In this document: positions 53,966 to 64,000 of the stretch, in pieces | Position numbering within the stretch: the first letter of the stretch is position 1 | Layout of the letters: each line of letters begins with the position of its first letter | NCBI GenBank assembly: GCA_948144175.1 | Contig: CANXME010002106.1 | Location: 248,001-312,000, forward strand | Source of the DNA: Closterium sp. NIES-65 | Taxonomy: Eukaryota > Streptophyta > Zygnematophyceae > Desmidiales > Closteriaceae | Direction of reading: 5' to 3' | DNA length: 64,000 bases | Program-made: the position numbers and the translations under genes | The notes under the pieces: generated by a model | Told to the model about the DNA's origin: nothing | Databases searched by the model: none | The model's input: the letters and a program-made list of their open reading frames with translations, nothing else

Positions 53966-56489
53966 CACCCCCATAGGCAAAGTGGGGGAGAACTAGGGGT
54001 CACAAGACCAGTTAAGGCAAAGCAAGGCAAAACAAGCTCAGGGTGGATCTCAAGGATACCACACAAATTTGGAGCACAAGCAAGTGGTCAAAAGACCAGT
54101 TCACATGCAGGTTTATAATAAAGCAAATGGTACAGTGATCACAACCTAACAAGAGTAAACATGCAGGTATATATATAGAGATAACAGTACAAACAGACTC
54201 AAGAAGTAAGCAAGTGAGGTCCAGTAGTTACAAGGCCTAGAAGAGTGCAAAAGCGCTGATGGTCACAAGGCTGAAGCGCCTTGGTGAACACATCAGCAGT
54301 GTTGGCCTCAGAGGCCACGTAACGCAGGCAAAGTTGACCACGCTGCTGCAGCTCTCGAGCAAGGAAGTAACGCAGAGCAATGTGCTTCGTTCTGTGCTCC
54401 AGTCTGTGCTCCTCACACAAGGCAATGGCTGCCTTGTTGTCGACGTATAGCACTGGAGGAGAACGAGGCTGCTCTCCAAGGTCGGTCAGCAAGTAGGTGA
54501 GCCAGCGTAGCTCCTGAGCCGCCATGGCTCCTGCGTAGATCTCAGCCTCAGAACTGGAGCTGAGAACAGAAGAAGAGCGAGTAGAACGCCAAGAAACAGA
54601 ACCAGAGCCAAGACTGAAGGAGTAACCCTGAGACGACCGCTGTGTAGCTTGGTCGTCTGCCCAAGAAGCGTCTGAGTGCCCAGTGAGAACAACTGGGACT
54701 CGCCCTCCAAGCACTAGCCCCATGCCCAACATACTGCACAAGTAGCGCAACACCCTCTTAGCTGCATCCATGTGCTCCTTCCGGTGACGGCCGGGAGCGA
54801 CATAGCGTGCAAGAATGCTGAGAGGGTATGCAAGGTCTGGTCGAGTGCAGGTCATCAGGTACATGAGGCAACCCACAAGCTCTGGATACGGGCCACTCGG
54901 CTCTACGGACTCATCCGAAGGCAGAGCTGAGAGCGAGTGACCAGTAGGCAGAGGAGTGGGCTGAGGTGAGGAGTACGTGAAGCGGAAGCGCTGAAGGACC
55001 TGCTGCACCATGTGTGACTGAGTCAAGGTGATGGTGCGGCGTGCTCTGTCCCGGGTGATCCGCAAGCCAAGATAGCTTGTCAGTTCACCCAGGTCTGTGC
55101 ACGTGTGTCTCTTCTGCAGTTCCGACTTCACGTGGGCGAGTGCCACAGTGTCAGCAGTAGCAAAGACCAAGTCGTTGACATACACAAGGACGTAGAACGG
55201 CGGCAGTGAGGTGTCGGTGCGTAGAAACAGCGACGGGTCAGCAGTAGAAGGCGCGAACCCAAGAGCCGCAAGCGTAGTCCTCAGTGAGTCGTGCCACTCA
55301 CGAGGCGCCTGGCGGAGACCGTAGACTGGCCGTTGGAGGCTCCACTGGGTACCAGGAGGGAACGACCCAGTAAAGCCAGGTGGACGGCGCAGCCAGATCT
55401 CCTCGTGCAGGCTGCCCTGCAGGAAAGCAGTGCTGAAGTTAAGCGAGTGGAGCTCGTAGTCACGCTGAGCGGCGACGTGCAGCAGAACCCGAAGAGTGGT
55501 CATCTTCGGGGTCGGGGAGAAGGTCTGGAAGAAGTCAACTCCCTCTCGCTGACTGAAGCCTCGTGCAACGTAGCGCACCTTGAAGACAGGCGGAGAGCCC
55601 GGCGGTCGCTTCACCCTGAAAATCTACATGCCACTGACGATGTTCGCCCCAGGTGGGGGAACCTCGTCGACGTAGGTGCCTGTGGACTTCCACAAAGCCA
55701 TCTCTGTGTCCATGGCTGACTGCCACTTAGAGGAGTAGGGACCGGCCATCGCCTCTGCGTAAGAGCGTGGGGTCGGGATGTCTGGTGCATCCGGGTCTCC
55801 CTCAGGGCCAACAAGCATGGACACGAGATGGGGCAAAGCGGCAGCAAAGCACTCAAACTCCTCCTGCCTGTCCTCAAGGACGTCAGTGCCAAGAGCACAC
55901 TCACCCCCGACGGACGGAGGACAGACAGACTCAGACTCAGCAACTAGGCTAGCAGCGTAGTCTAGACGACAGCGAGCAGCAAAGTCGACAAGCTCAGCAA
56001 CTAAGGCAGACGCAGCAGCAGACTCAAAGGAAGAGTCAGTGACAACAGTAGCCAGGAGACGCGTGACAGTAGGACTGGCAGCACGAAGAGAGTCTGACCC
56101 AGGGTCAGCAAGAGCAGGAAGAGAAGAAGTAGGAGGAGACGGCAGTGGGACACGCTGTGGAGCAGTGGACGGACGAAGCGCCATCCGGTGAGTGCCTGGG
56201 ACAACAGGAAGACTCTGACGCTGGACACGACTGCTAGAGAGAGCAGTGCGGACAGGTGACGCAGGGCGAGACTCAGGCTCACGACGCTCAGTAAGACCTC
56301 CAGTCGGACCAGTGTAAGGAGCAGGACCAGGGAGAGAGGAGGCAGACGGTAGCTGTGTCTGCAGCTGGACAGACGGAGGACACGCTAAGGAGAGAGGAGG
56401 ACAAGGAGGAGGGAGCTGACCAAGAACCTGCTGCAGGAGCGGAACGAAGTACGGCCAAGACCGAGCAGCGACACCAGAGTCAGCAGGAA

Positions 56490-56800
56490 CACTCGCCCCC
56501 GGGGTCCGCAGCAGCAGCGGCAGCTCCACCACCCGGGTCCTCAGTACGAGCTGTAGCTCCAACTCCCGGGTCCGCAATTCCAGTAGCAGCTCCAACGCCC
56601 GGGTCTGCAGCACCAGCGGCAGCTCCAACGCCCGGGTCCGCAGCACCAGCGGGAGCTCCAACGCCCGGATCCTCAGCACCAGCAACAGCTCCAACTCCCG
56701 GGTCCTCAGCACCAACAGCAGCTCCAACGCCCGGGTCTGCAGCACCAGCGGCAGCTCCAACGTCCGGGTCCCCAGTACCAGCAGCAGCTCCAACGGCAGT
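56490..56800 (-). repeat. 33-bp coding repeat in copia I spacer
   Basis: About nine units of roughly 33 bp (GCAGCTCCAACGCCCGGGTC plus CGCAGCACCAG on the plus strand) encoding GVGAAAGAADP-like units on the element strand. Confidence 0.8.
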
Positions 56801-57039
56801 GGGGTCCGCAACACGAGGCACGCCAATCCGATGAGTGCAGCGCCGCTCGTACCACTCACGGATCCGCTCGCGGGAGGGGAGCTCCCTAACGGGAGAAGAA
56901 GCACAAGCACCAGTCCCAGCAGTACGTCCGGCACGAGTGGAACCTCTCCGGAGGCTGCAGTACTCTAAGTACCACGTACGCAGCTGCTCCGAGGAGAGGG
57001 CTCCTCCAGGAGTAGGACTCACAGGGCCATTACCTCCAG

Positions 57040-57245
57040 ACCCAGAACCCCCAGACCCCGGACTCTGCGGCTCAGCACCACGAGGCTCCACACCCCCAGG
57101 CTCCACACCCCCAGACTCCACACCCCTAGGCTCCACAACCCCAGGCTCAGCACCCCCAAGCTCCACACCCCCAGGCTCCACACCCCCAGGCTTAGCACCC
57201 CCAGGCTCCACACCCCCAGGCTCAGCACCCCCAGGCTCAGCACCC
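57040..57245 (-). repeat. 15-bp coding repeat in copia I spacer
   Basis: About 13 units of CCCCCAGGCTCCACA and variants encoding GGVEP/GGAEP pentapeptides on the element strand. Same unit type as in copia C and D. Confidence 0.8.
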
Positions 57246-60200
57246 CTAGCAGGACGAGAGTCTACAGCTACCTCAACAGGCTCAACCGGGTCTACTTGAG
57301 ACACACCTGAGGGAGCGGCACCCTGAGGGGGGAGGGGGTCTGCAACAGCAGCACCTGGCGCGAGGAAGAGAGGCGGGGGGGGAAGCGGGGCAGTGCGGTA
57401 GGGGAAGAGGCGGTAGTAGGGGACGGACTCGTCAAAAGTGACGTCCTGGGAGGGCAAGACTCGGCGAGAGGTGGCGTGGTAAAACTGCCAACCAGACGCG
57501 TCCGGGACAAAGCCGAGGAAGACGTAGGGAATAGCACGGGAGGAGAGCTTGTCCGCAGACGAATCACGGAGAAAAGCTCGAGACCCCCAGACCCGGAAAC
57601 GCGACGCATCGCCAACCTCCCCCGTCCACAGCAGCGTGGGCGAGGTCTCCGGCAAGGAGACACGGGGCCAGAGGTTGAGCTGGTGCGCAGCGTACCGGAC
57701 CGCAAACGGCCACAGAAAGTGGGGGGCAGCCGCATGGATCAAGGAGGTACGGGCGACCTCCACCAGGCCAATGCGGCGCTCCGCAACCCCATTCTGTTGT
57801 GGAGAGGCCGGAAGCGTGAACGACTGCTCAATGCCGTGCTCAGCACAGTAGGCTGCCAAGAGGTCGGAGGAGAACTCACCACCTCTGTCAGAGTGCAAGC
57901 GCAGGACAGGAAAGTCCGAGTGAAAACGCTCGCTGAGCTGGAGACGGGCTCTGCGGATCCAAGGGATCAAGACATCAGGGACCTCACCCTTGGTGCGCAA
58001 GGGGAAGACCGAGGTGTAGCGCGAGTAGTCGTCAACAACTATCAGGAAGTACCTCTCCTGACCCTGACCACGGACGCGGGCTGGGCCCCACACGTCCATG
58101 TGGAGTGTCTGCAAGGGAGCAATCGTCTGGGGGAACGAGGAGGAGTGAGGAGCGGCGCGCTGCCGTCCCTCGACACAGGGGAGACAGGTAGGAGCAGGCG
58201 AGGGTGGGAGGGCAGGAAAGACCCTGGGCAGGCCAGAGACAAGGTACCGGGAGTGCATGGCACGAAGCCGCTGCACAGACGGGTGGCCAAGGCGGTGGTG
58301 CCAGAGGACAGTCTCGTGTGCCAAAGTGCGGCGGACAGCTGACCTGACGCGGACGCGGACGCAGTCGCAGCAACCTGAGGGGACGCAGTAGTCAGTGTGT
58401 ACAGGTCCGACCCCGGCTGCCGAGTGAAGGTAGCCAAGTGACGGCCCGTACGAGCACACGTGCAGTGTGTCACGCGCTCGTAGGCAGGGGTGAACTGGTG
58501 AACACCCCCGTCCTGGAGAGCACATCCTGCCACCAAGTTCGTAGAGAACGAAGGGAGGTGGAGACCTGACAGTGTGCCCGACGGGACCGCAGGGCAGGGA
58601 AGGACAGTGGAAGAGGTCGCAATGACTGGACCCCCAGAGGGGTCAGCAAGCGAGACAGCAACTGGCCGAGCAAGCGGCTCAAGGGCAGTGCGGTCACGAA
58701 AGAAGCAGCGAGAAGCACCTGAGTCCAGTGTGAAGGTGTGCAGTGCGGTAGTCGACGCAGTACCAGGGGGGGGAGACACACGAGCACCTAGAGCAGCAGC
58801 CTCACCAGCACCTCGGATAGCCGACACGCGAGTACCTGGAGCGGCAGACGCACTAGCCCTAATGCCCGGGTCGGGCGGCACACACAAGTTCTCGGCACCC
58901 TCTCCACTAGTAGACATCACATACATGGCAGATAGAATAGCATCAAAGTCTAGAGCATAGATATCAATCCCCTTCTTCAGGAGATCAAGCCAGCGGGGCA
59001 GCTCAGTGGCCTGAGGGAACTGAACACGCCAAGCGTCGTCGAGACGAGAGAAGCAGCGCTGTGTGGCGTGCGGTCGTCCACACTGCTGACCAGTGCGGTC
59101 ACCAGTGCGAATGACGTACGTGCAGCTAAGACCACCCCCACCCCCGTGCTGAGAGTACCACTCACGGACCTCCTGGGGCGAGGGAGTGTGCTGCTGGCCC
59201 TGGCCACCGCCAGCGCCTCCACGGCCACCACCACCGCTGCCACCTCCTCGACCACCCCAACCCCTGCCGCCGCCTCGTCCACCGCCACCCCAACCGCCGC
59301 CTCCACTCCTGCCACCTCCCCCGCCGCCGCCGCCACCACCCCCACCGCTACCACTCGCCCCTCCAGCCGAGCCACCACCCCCACTGCCTCCACCGCCCCC
59401 ACCGCCGCTTCCCCCGCCGTCACTGCTACCACCCTTGCCCCCCTTGCTCTTGCCGCTGCGGGGCCCGCTCGAGGCAGACGCAGTGCCGACCTTCTCAGCA
59501 CCGAGAAGGTCGACAGCAGCAGCAGAGGCGACAGAGGGAAGAAGGGGGGAAGGAGAACACCCTTCAAAGAAAGGGGTACGAGGGTCGCCACGAGAGGCAC
59601 CTACAGCGACTATGCTAGCCTCAGCTGCAAGGAGCTCCTTCTCGAGGAGGGCAATGGTGAGCTCAGTGGGGCAACGAGCTAGGAAGTGGTCCCTGACAGC
59701 ACGCAGTGTGTCAGGGAGGCGGGTGACTAGGTGGTAGAGAGTGAGCTAGAGTGGAGGGGGGTGCGTGGTAAGGAAGTCAGCAGGCATGGCGGCACGGAAG
59801 CGGGCCTCACTAGTGCGGAGGTGCGTGATGAGGTCAGCGGCTGTGTGAAAGGAGGCCAGGTCGGGAAAAAGGTAGGGGAGGGAGAGACGGCCTAGTGCGG
59901 CAGAGGCAGGTGAGGAGTAGCGAGCAACGACAGCTGTGTACAGTGCCTGTGCAGTCTTGTGCTGGCCAAAGTGCTCGCGTTCGTCTATTGGCAGGGAGTT
60001 GCGAATGGCAAAGCGAGCGTGGGCATCACGAGTCTTCCACTGTGAGCGAGCAGTGCTGTCAGGAGTAGCAGCAGGGGCACTGACATGGCCTAGGGCGTGA
60101 TCATACAGTGAGATGTCATCCTTGGCTGTGAGCTCTAGGTAGAGGTGCCGGTCATCGAGCCAGGTGTCAAACTTCACAGGGCGGCCCTCAGCATCGAACA

Positions 60201-60479
60201 CGAGAACGTGTGGGCTAGCCATAGGAACAGTAGAAATAGCAGCAGTAGCAGTAGCAATAGCAGTAGCAGAAGCAGTAGCAGTAGCAGTAGGAGAAGCAGG
60301 TAGGACGAACCAGGTAGGGCAGGGCGGCGCGGCTCGGTCCAGGTTGGGTCGCGGCTCGGTTGGGTGGCGCGGCTCGAATCAGGGCACGCGGCTCAGCTCA
60401 GGGCGCGCGGCTCTGGTCACGGCGGGGACGGGCCGCCCGGTCTCCCTCGTGTGCTGCGGCGGGAACGGGCCGCCCGGGG

Positions 60480-61090
60480 CCTCTAGGTGGTGGGCACGGG
60501 GCCGATCGGGGCCTGAGCGGGGCTAGCGTGGGGCCAAACGGGGCCTTGACGGGGCCTGAACGGGGCTAGCGCGGGGCCGACGGGGCCTGAAACGGAGCCG
60601 ACGGGGCCTGAAACGGGGCTAGCGCGGGCCCGATCGGGGCCTGAATGGGGCTAGCGCGGGGCCGACGGGGCCTGAGAGGGGCTAGCACGGGGCGGACGGG
60701 GCCTGAAACGGGGCTAGCGCGGGCCGACGGGGCCTGAGAGGGGCTAGCGCGGGGCCGACGGGGCCTAAGACGGGGCTAGCGCGGGCTGACGGGGCCTGAG
60801 AGGGGCTAGCGCGGGGCCGACGGGGCCTGAAACGGGGCTAGCGCGGGCCGACGGGGCCTAAGCGGGGCTAGCGCGGGGCCGACGGGGCCTAAGACGGGGC
60901 TAGCGCAGGCCGACGGGGCCTGATAGGGGCTAGCGCGGGGCTGATGGGGCCTAAAACGGGGCCGACGGGGCCTGAATCGGGGCTAGCGCGGGCCGACGGG
61001 GCCTTAAAGGGGCCGACGGGGCCTGAACGGGGCCGCTAGGGAGAGCGGGCGTGGGGCCAACGGGGCCTGAACGGGGCTAGCGCGGGGATG
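60480..61090 (-). repeat. GC-rich leader array of copia I
   Basis: About 16 imperfect units near 32 bp (GGGGCTAGCGCGGGGCCGAC then GGGGCCTGAAAC). Lies between the primer site (complement of about 61203-61218, TGGTATAGAGCAGGTCC) and gag. A TAGG microsatellite follows at about 61141-61161. Confidence 0.85.
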
Positions 61091-61218
61091 TCAAGAGGGG
61101 CCTCTAGGGCCGTGACACGTTGAGGCGCCCTAGGGCACTGGTAGGTAGGTAGGTAGGTAGTTACGTAGTGGTGGGCCCTTAGAAAATTTCGGTCCTAGGA
61201 AGGACCTGCTCTATACCA

Positions 61219-61350
61219 TGTTGGAATAACTGAACAGGAATGAATGAACTAGCAGTGAAAAGAGTACAAGTACCTAACCCTAGAATTGTGTACCCCCTAT
61301 AGGCTAACCCACTGTAGCCTAAACTAACACAACATATATAATGTTTGACA
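61219..61350 (-). repeat. 5' LTR of copia I
   Basis: 132 bp, one difference from the left copy by eye, followed by target duplication GTCAA. Confidence 0.92.
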
Positions 61351-61355
61351 GTCAA

Positions 61356-63744
61356 TGGCGCTGCTATCTTAGCGTACTGCGGCACGAACCTGTTGTAGTA
61401 GTTGGCGAAGCCTAGGAACTGCTGCAACTCCTTCACGCTCTCTGGTACTTTCCATTTCTTGACGGCTTCGATCTTCCGTGGGTCCACGTGTACGCCCTCG
61501 GCACTCACCATGTGCCCGAGAAATTGCACCTTCTTCAGTGCAAAGTCGCTCTTCGATAGCTTCACGTAGAACTTGTTTTTCTGTAGGATCTCGAACACCT
61601 TCCGCAGGATCTCGAACAGGTAGATGCTCCACGTGCTCCTTCATGTTTTTGGAGTAGATGCGAATGTCGTCCAAGTACACCACCACACACTCGTCCAGCA
61701 AGGGCCATAGGATGTGATTCATCTCCGCCTGAAACGTTGCTGGTGCGTTGCAGAGTCCGAACGGCATCACCAAGTATTCGTAGGAGCCGTATCTTTACGG
61801 AACGCCGTCTTGTGGATTGAGTTGTCCGCCATCTTGATCTGCCAGTAACCTGACCGTAGGTCCAGCTTCAAAAAGACTATTGCCCCACGCACTTGGTCCA
61901 GTAGGTCGTCTATGTGCGGTATGGGGTATATGTTTTTTTATTGTCTGTTTGTTCAGTGCGCGGTAGTCGATGCACGTCCGTAGACTACCGTCTGGTTTTG
62001 GGGTGAAGAGAACTGGTGCACCGTAGGGAGAGGTGGATGGGCGGATCAGTTGTCTATCCAGTAAATATTCTATCTGTTTCTTCATGCCTGTCAGTTCCGT
62101 CGGACTCAGTCAGTATGGTGCATGTGAGACGGGTTTCGCACCTGGTTCCTCCATGATCTCGTGCTCATGGGTGCGTGCTGGAGGTACGCCTGCGGGTAGG
62201 TCATCGGGCAGTATATCCTTGAACTGCTCCAAGACCTCCTTCACTGCTGCAGGTAGCTCCGAACTTGGCTTCTCCTCCTCTGCTGCTGCCATAACCAGTG
62301 CTAAGTAACCCGTGTTACTCTCGTTCACCGTCCGTTTGAATCGTGCCAGTGTCGTTTCAGGAACGTCTCCTGTATCCGTCCAGCTTCGCATCTTCACACG
62401 TTTCCCGTTGTTGTAGATGCACGCCTTCCGGTTGACCCAGTCGATCTCGGGGTTGAACCGCTTCAGAAAATCACGCCCCAAGATGAAATCTAATTGCTTG
62501 ATGTTCGTGATCGGCAACGTCGGCTTCCACCTCAACGCCCCTATCTGCAGTTGCAGTGTTGACTCGCCGTGGATGAGAAGCTTCGTACCGTCCACCATGA
62601 TTGCTGTAAATTGGCTCTCCTCCGATTACTCTCCGATTTTCTCCAACGTCCCGCGGTCACACACCGAGTGGGATGCACCACTGTCCACCAGTGCCTGGAG
62701 GTGTCGCCCATTGCAGATCACCTCGAGTACTAGCGGTTGTTGCCGCTCCGAGTATCCGTAGATGGTCTCGCTTATAGGATCGTAGGGTACGTTGAATAGA
62801 TCATCCCTCGGTCCTGCGCTCGAAGCTGCTGACTCCATATCAGTTTTCAACTGAGTAGGGGTAGAAGGATTTATCCGAGGCCGATTCAGCTTCGTCTTGG
62901 CCTGGAACCTTCCCCTAAGCCTTTGCAGCTGTGTAGGTTTCTCCTGTGGGCAATGGGGAGCCTTAACACTATGCTGCGGGGAGAGAATATTAACTACTCG
63001 GAACGCACGACCCTTTTCAACGCTCCGGAATGGTTTGCCCAACTTCTTAGGTGCCTGAATAATGTCTAAATGCCTTTTCTTGGCCTTGAAATCCCCCCTG
63101 ATTTTTTCAAAGGCTTGAAAACCTCGAGAGGAAATATTCTTACTCTCGAGGGTGTTCGGCTGGAGTTTCTCGATCGGTGCAGAGTCTTGTTTCGCGGAGC
63201 CTCCATTTGTCTCGGCGATTTCCCCTATTGCAGGCCGGCCTTGGCGTTTCAAATTCGCACCATCATGTCCTCCTTTTTTCGCCCGCTCCAAAGTCGCCAT
63301 GTCTTTTGAATTCGGGGGTGCCGCATTGTTCTTGCCTTGCAACTCCGCTCGTGCCTTCTTCATTTTCCAACACGCCAAGAATCGATGTCATGCTGCGCCG
63401 CAAAATTCACACTTCTTATATTTTGTCGGCCGTCGCTTTGCGTCGATCCTGTCGATATCCATCGGGTCGGCGGTCGTGGTTGGTGCCGATTGTTTCGTGT
63501 CGAATGATCTATTCGGCACGTGGCGTCATGTCTCGGGTTGACCTCGCGTCAGCGCATCGAATCTCTCTGCTGCATAGACCATGTCGCAGTAGTTGTTGTC
63601 ATTCGCGGCAATCACATGTCGGTGGACTTCCATCTTTAGCCCCTCAGTATACGCTTGGATATTTTCCCCTTCAGTCAGGTCAGTAATCCGGTTGAAGACG
63701 CTCTCCATCTGCTGCGTGTACTGTGTTACACTGCCGTACTGTTT
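61356..63744 (-). pseudogene. Gypsy H gag, protease and reverse transcriptase
   Basis: Minus strand. Reverse transcriptase spans about 62090-61360, with [30 protein letters not shown] (about 61665) and [18 protein letters not shown] linker carries GVPPARTHEHEIMEEPGAKP. Protease LVDSGASHSVCDRG is near 62700, with LILGRDFLKRFNPEIDW-like sequence just downstream of it. Gag lies above about 63000 with QYGSVTQYTQQMESVFNRIT (about 63740-63680). Close relative of gypsy E; several breaks. The start of gag is lost at the junction with copia J. Confidence 0.78.
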
Positions 63745-64000
63745 TGTCAAATATACTAAGTAGTCGGGCCTAGGCTTAGTAGCCTAGGCCATAGGAAGAC
63801 TAGAATGAGGAACCAAGTACGAGCGAGAGTTGTGTGCACGACGAGAATTGAGAAGGAATGTGATTGAACTAGCAAGCAGCAAGATACAAATGGGAAACCC
63901 TAAGGGGCTATACTCACTATTGAGTACCCCACTGCAGGCTACAGAAACAACTTATTCTGACACACCCCCATAGCCAAAGTGGGGTGAAATCAGCACAATG
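63745..64000 (-). mobile_element. Copia J edge: 3' LTR and polypurine region
   Basis: LTR of about 218 bp at 63745-63962 (plus strand TGTCAAATATAC...TATTCTGACA; the left end is a best guess). It is followed by CACCCCCATAGCC-AAAGTGGGGTG, the complement of the polypurine region seen in the coding-free element. The body of this minus-strand element continues beyond the window. Confidence 0.7.

Larger units (their letters stand above)
54240..60222 (-). pseudogene. Copia I gag-pol
   Basis: Minus strand. Gag starts MASPHVLVFDAEGRPVKFDT at 60222 and its Gly-rich end lies at about 59430-59200. The module CTYVIRTGDRTGQQC...H...C is at about 59130-59060, protease TLDSGASRCFF near 58730 and pre-integrase HETVLWHHRLGHPS near 58300. 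Integrase runs over about 58110-57600. Two coding repeat arrays follow in the spacer (57245-57040 and 56800-56490). Reverse transcriptase (about 55640-54990) carries SGMWIFRVK, RYVARGFSQ and YGLRQAPREWHD. RNase H (about 54690-54250) carries DASWADDQATQRSSQ and ends ADVFTKAL. Every domain is present; about five breaks. Confidence 0.85.
53834..61350 (-). mobile_element. Copia LTR retrotransposon I, full length, nested in gypsy H
   Basis: Minus-strand Ty1/copia element of 7517 bp with 132-bp LTRs differing at one base by eye and target duplication GTCAA (53829-53833, 61351-61355). It lies between the RNase H and RT parts of gypsy H. Same layout as copia C and D, including the GC-rich repeat leader, Gly-rich gag end, CX13CX3HX4C module and repeat-bearing integrase-RT spacer. 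About five breaks. One of the youngest insertions in the window. Confidence 0.93.
51591..63744 (-). mobile_element. Gypsy chromovirus H, split by copia I, 5' end lost
   Basis: Minus-strand relative of gypsy E. Order on the plus strand: 3' LTR (51591-51957), chromodomain and integrase (about 51970-53300), RNase H (about 53430-53830), copia I, RT (about 61360-62100), protease (about 62700), then gag with a knuckle region (about 63400) to 63744, where the LTR of copia J begins. Its own 5' LTR is not in the window. It has many breaks and is older than E. Confidence 0.88.

Overview
The window looks like a stretch of a large, repeat-rich plant-lineage nuclear genome. One intron-bearing host gene is buried in nested LTR retrotransposons. 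The host exons are GC-rich, with GT/AG splice sites and pyrimidine-rich acceptors. The dominant copia lineage (gag starting MATPSV..., RT core with VYGLHQAPREWHDTLR) resembles elements I associate with streptophyte green algae such as Closterium (Zygnematophyceae). That placement is inference from memory, not a search result.

Host gene (about 4.1-32.7 kb, + strand). Exons at 6235-6374, 7493-7579, 8182-8470, 8734-9210, 26083-26229, 26614-26703 and 32704-32724 join in phase. They read as a glycosyltransferase family 92 (DUF23)-like protein with the cues VEYHRLLG, DSGG and ARWV...NEFLF. A low-complexity acidic, Gly-rich region at 4166-6164 probably forms its N-terminal part. Two exons are separated by a 16.9 kb intron holding nested copia elements, and a 6.0 kb final intron holds a whole chromodomain gypsy element. 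Two in-frame TAG codons in exon 8182-8470 and loss of the usual Asp-rich DxD-type motif suggest a pseudogene or a diverged, possibly inactive copy.

Mobile elements, left to right: copia A (1-2651, 3' part); copia fragment B (2652-4057); a solo LTR of the A family in a host intron (6572-7415); an old gypsy fragment (9570-9782 and 24327-24672) split by copia C (9783-24321), itself split by copia D (15307-22438); a hAT-like TIR element (24915-25438); gypsy chromovirus E (26760-32344); copia F remnant (34255-34483 and 42323-42684) split by copia G (34484-42322); solo LTR 42932-43064; LTR and pol fragments of G- and D-type copia and an old gypsy (44210-48484); a solo gypsy LTR (48485-48850); a G-family LTR with element sequence on both sides (48924-49835); a complete coding-free LTR element (49836-51438); gypsy H (51591-63744) split by copia I (53834-61350); and the edge of copia J (63745-64000). 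Perfect 5-bp target duplications were found by eye for C (TGTTG), D (CTCCC), E (CTGCT), G (GCCGT), I (GTCAA), the coding-free element (CTGCA) and the solo gypsy LTR (CACGC). Paired LTRs are nearly identical, so most insertions are young. All full-length autonomous elements carry several breaks and are treated here as fossils.

Between elements lie a tandemly duplicated tRNA-Glu-like sequence (33261-33609), G-rich and minisatellite DNA (33613-34172, 43757-44060), and a few stretches where nothing was recognised. No working RNA gene, CRISPR array, or bacterial or organellar gene was seen.
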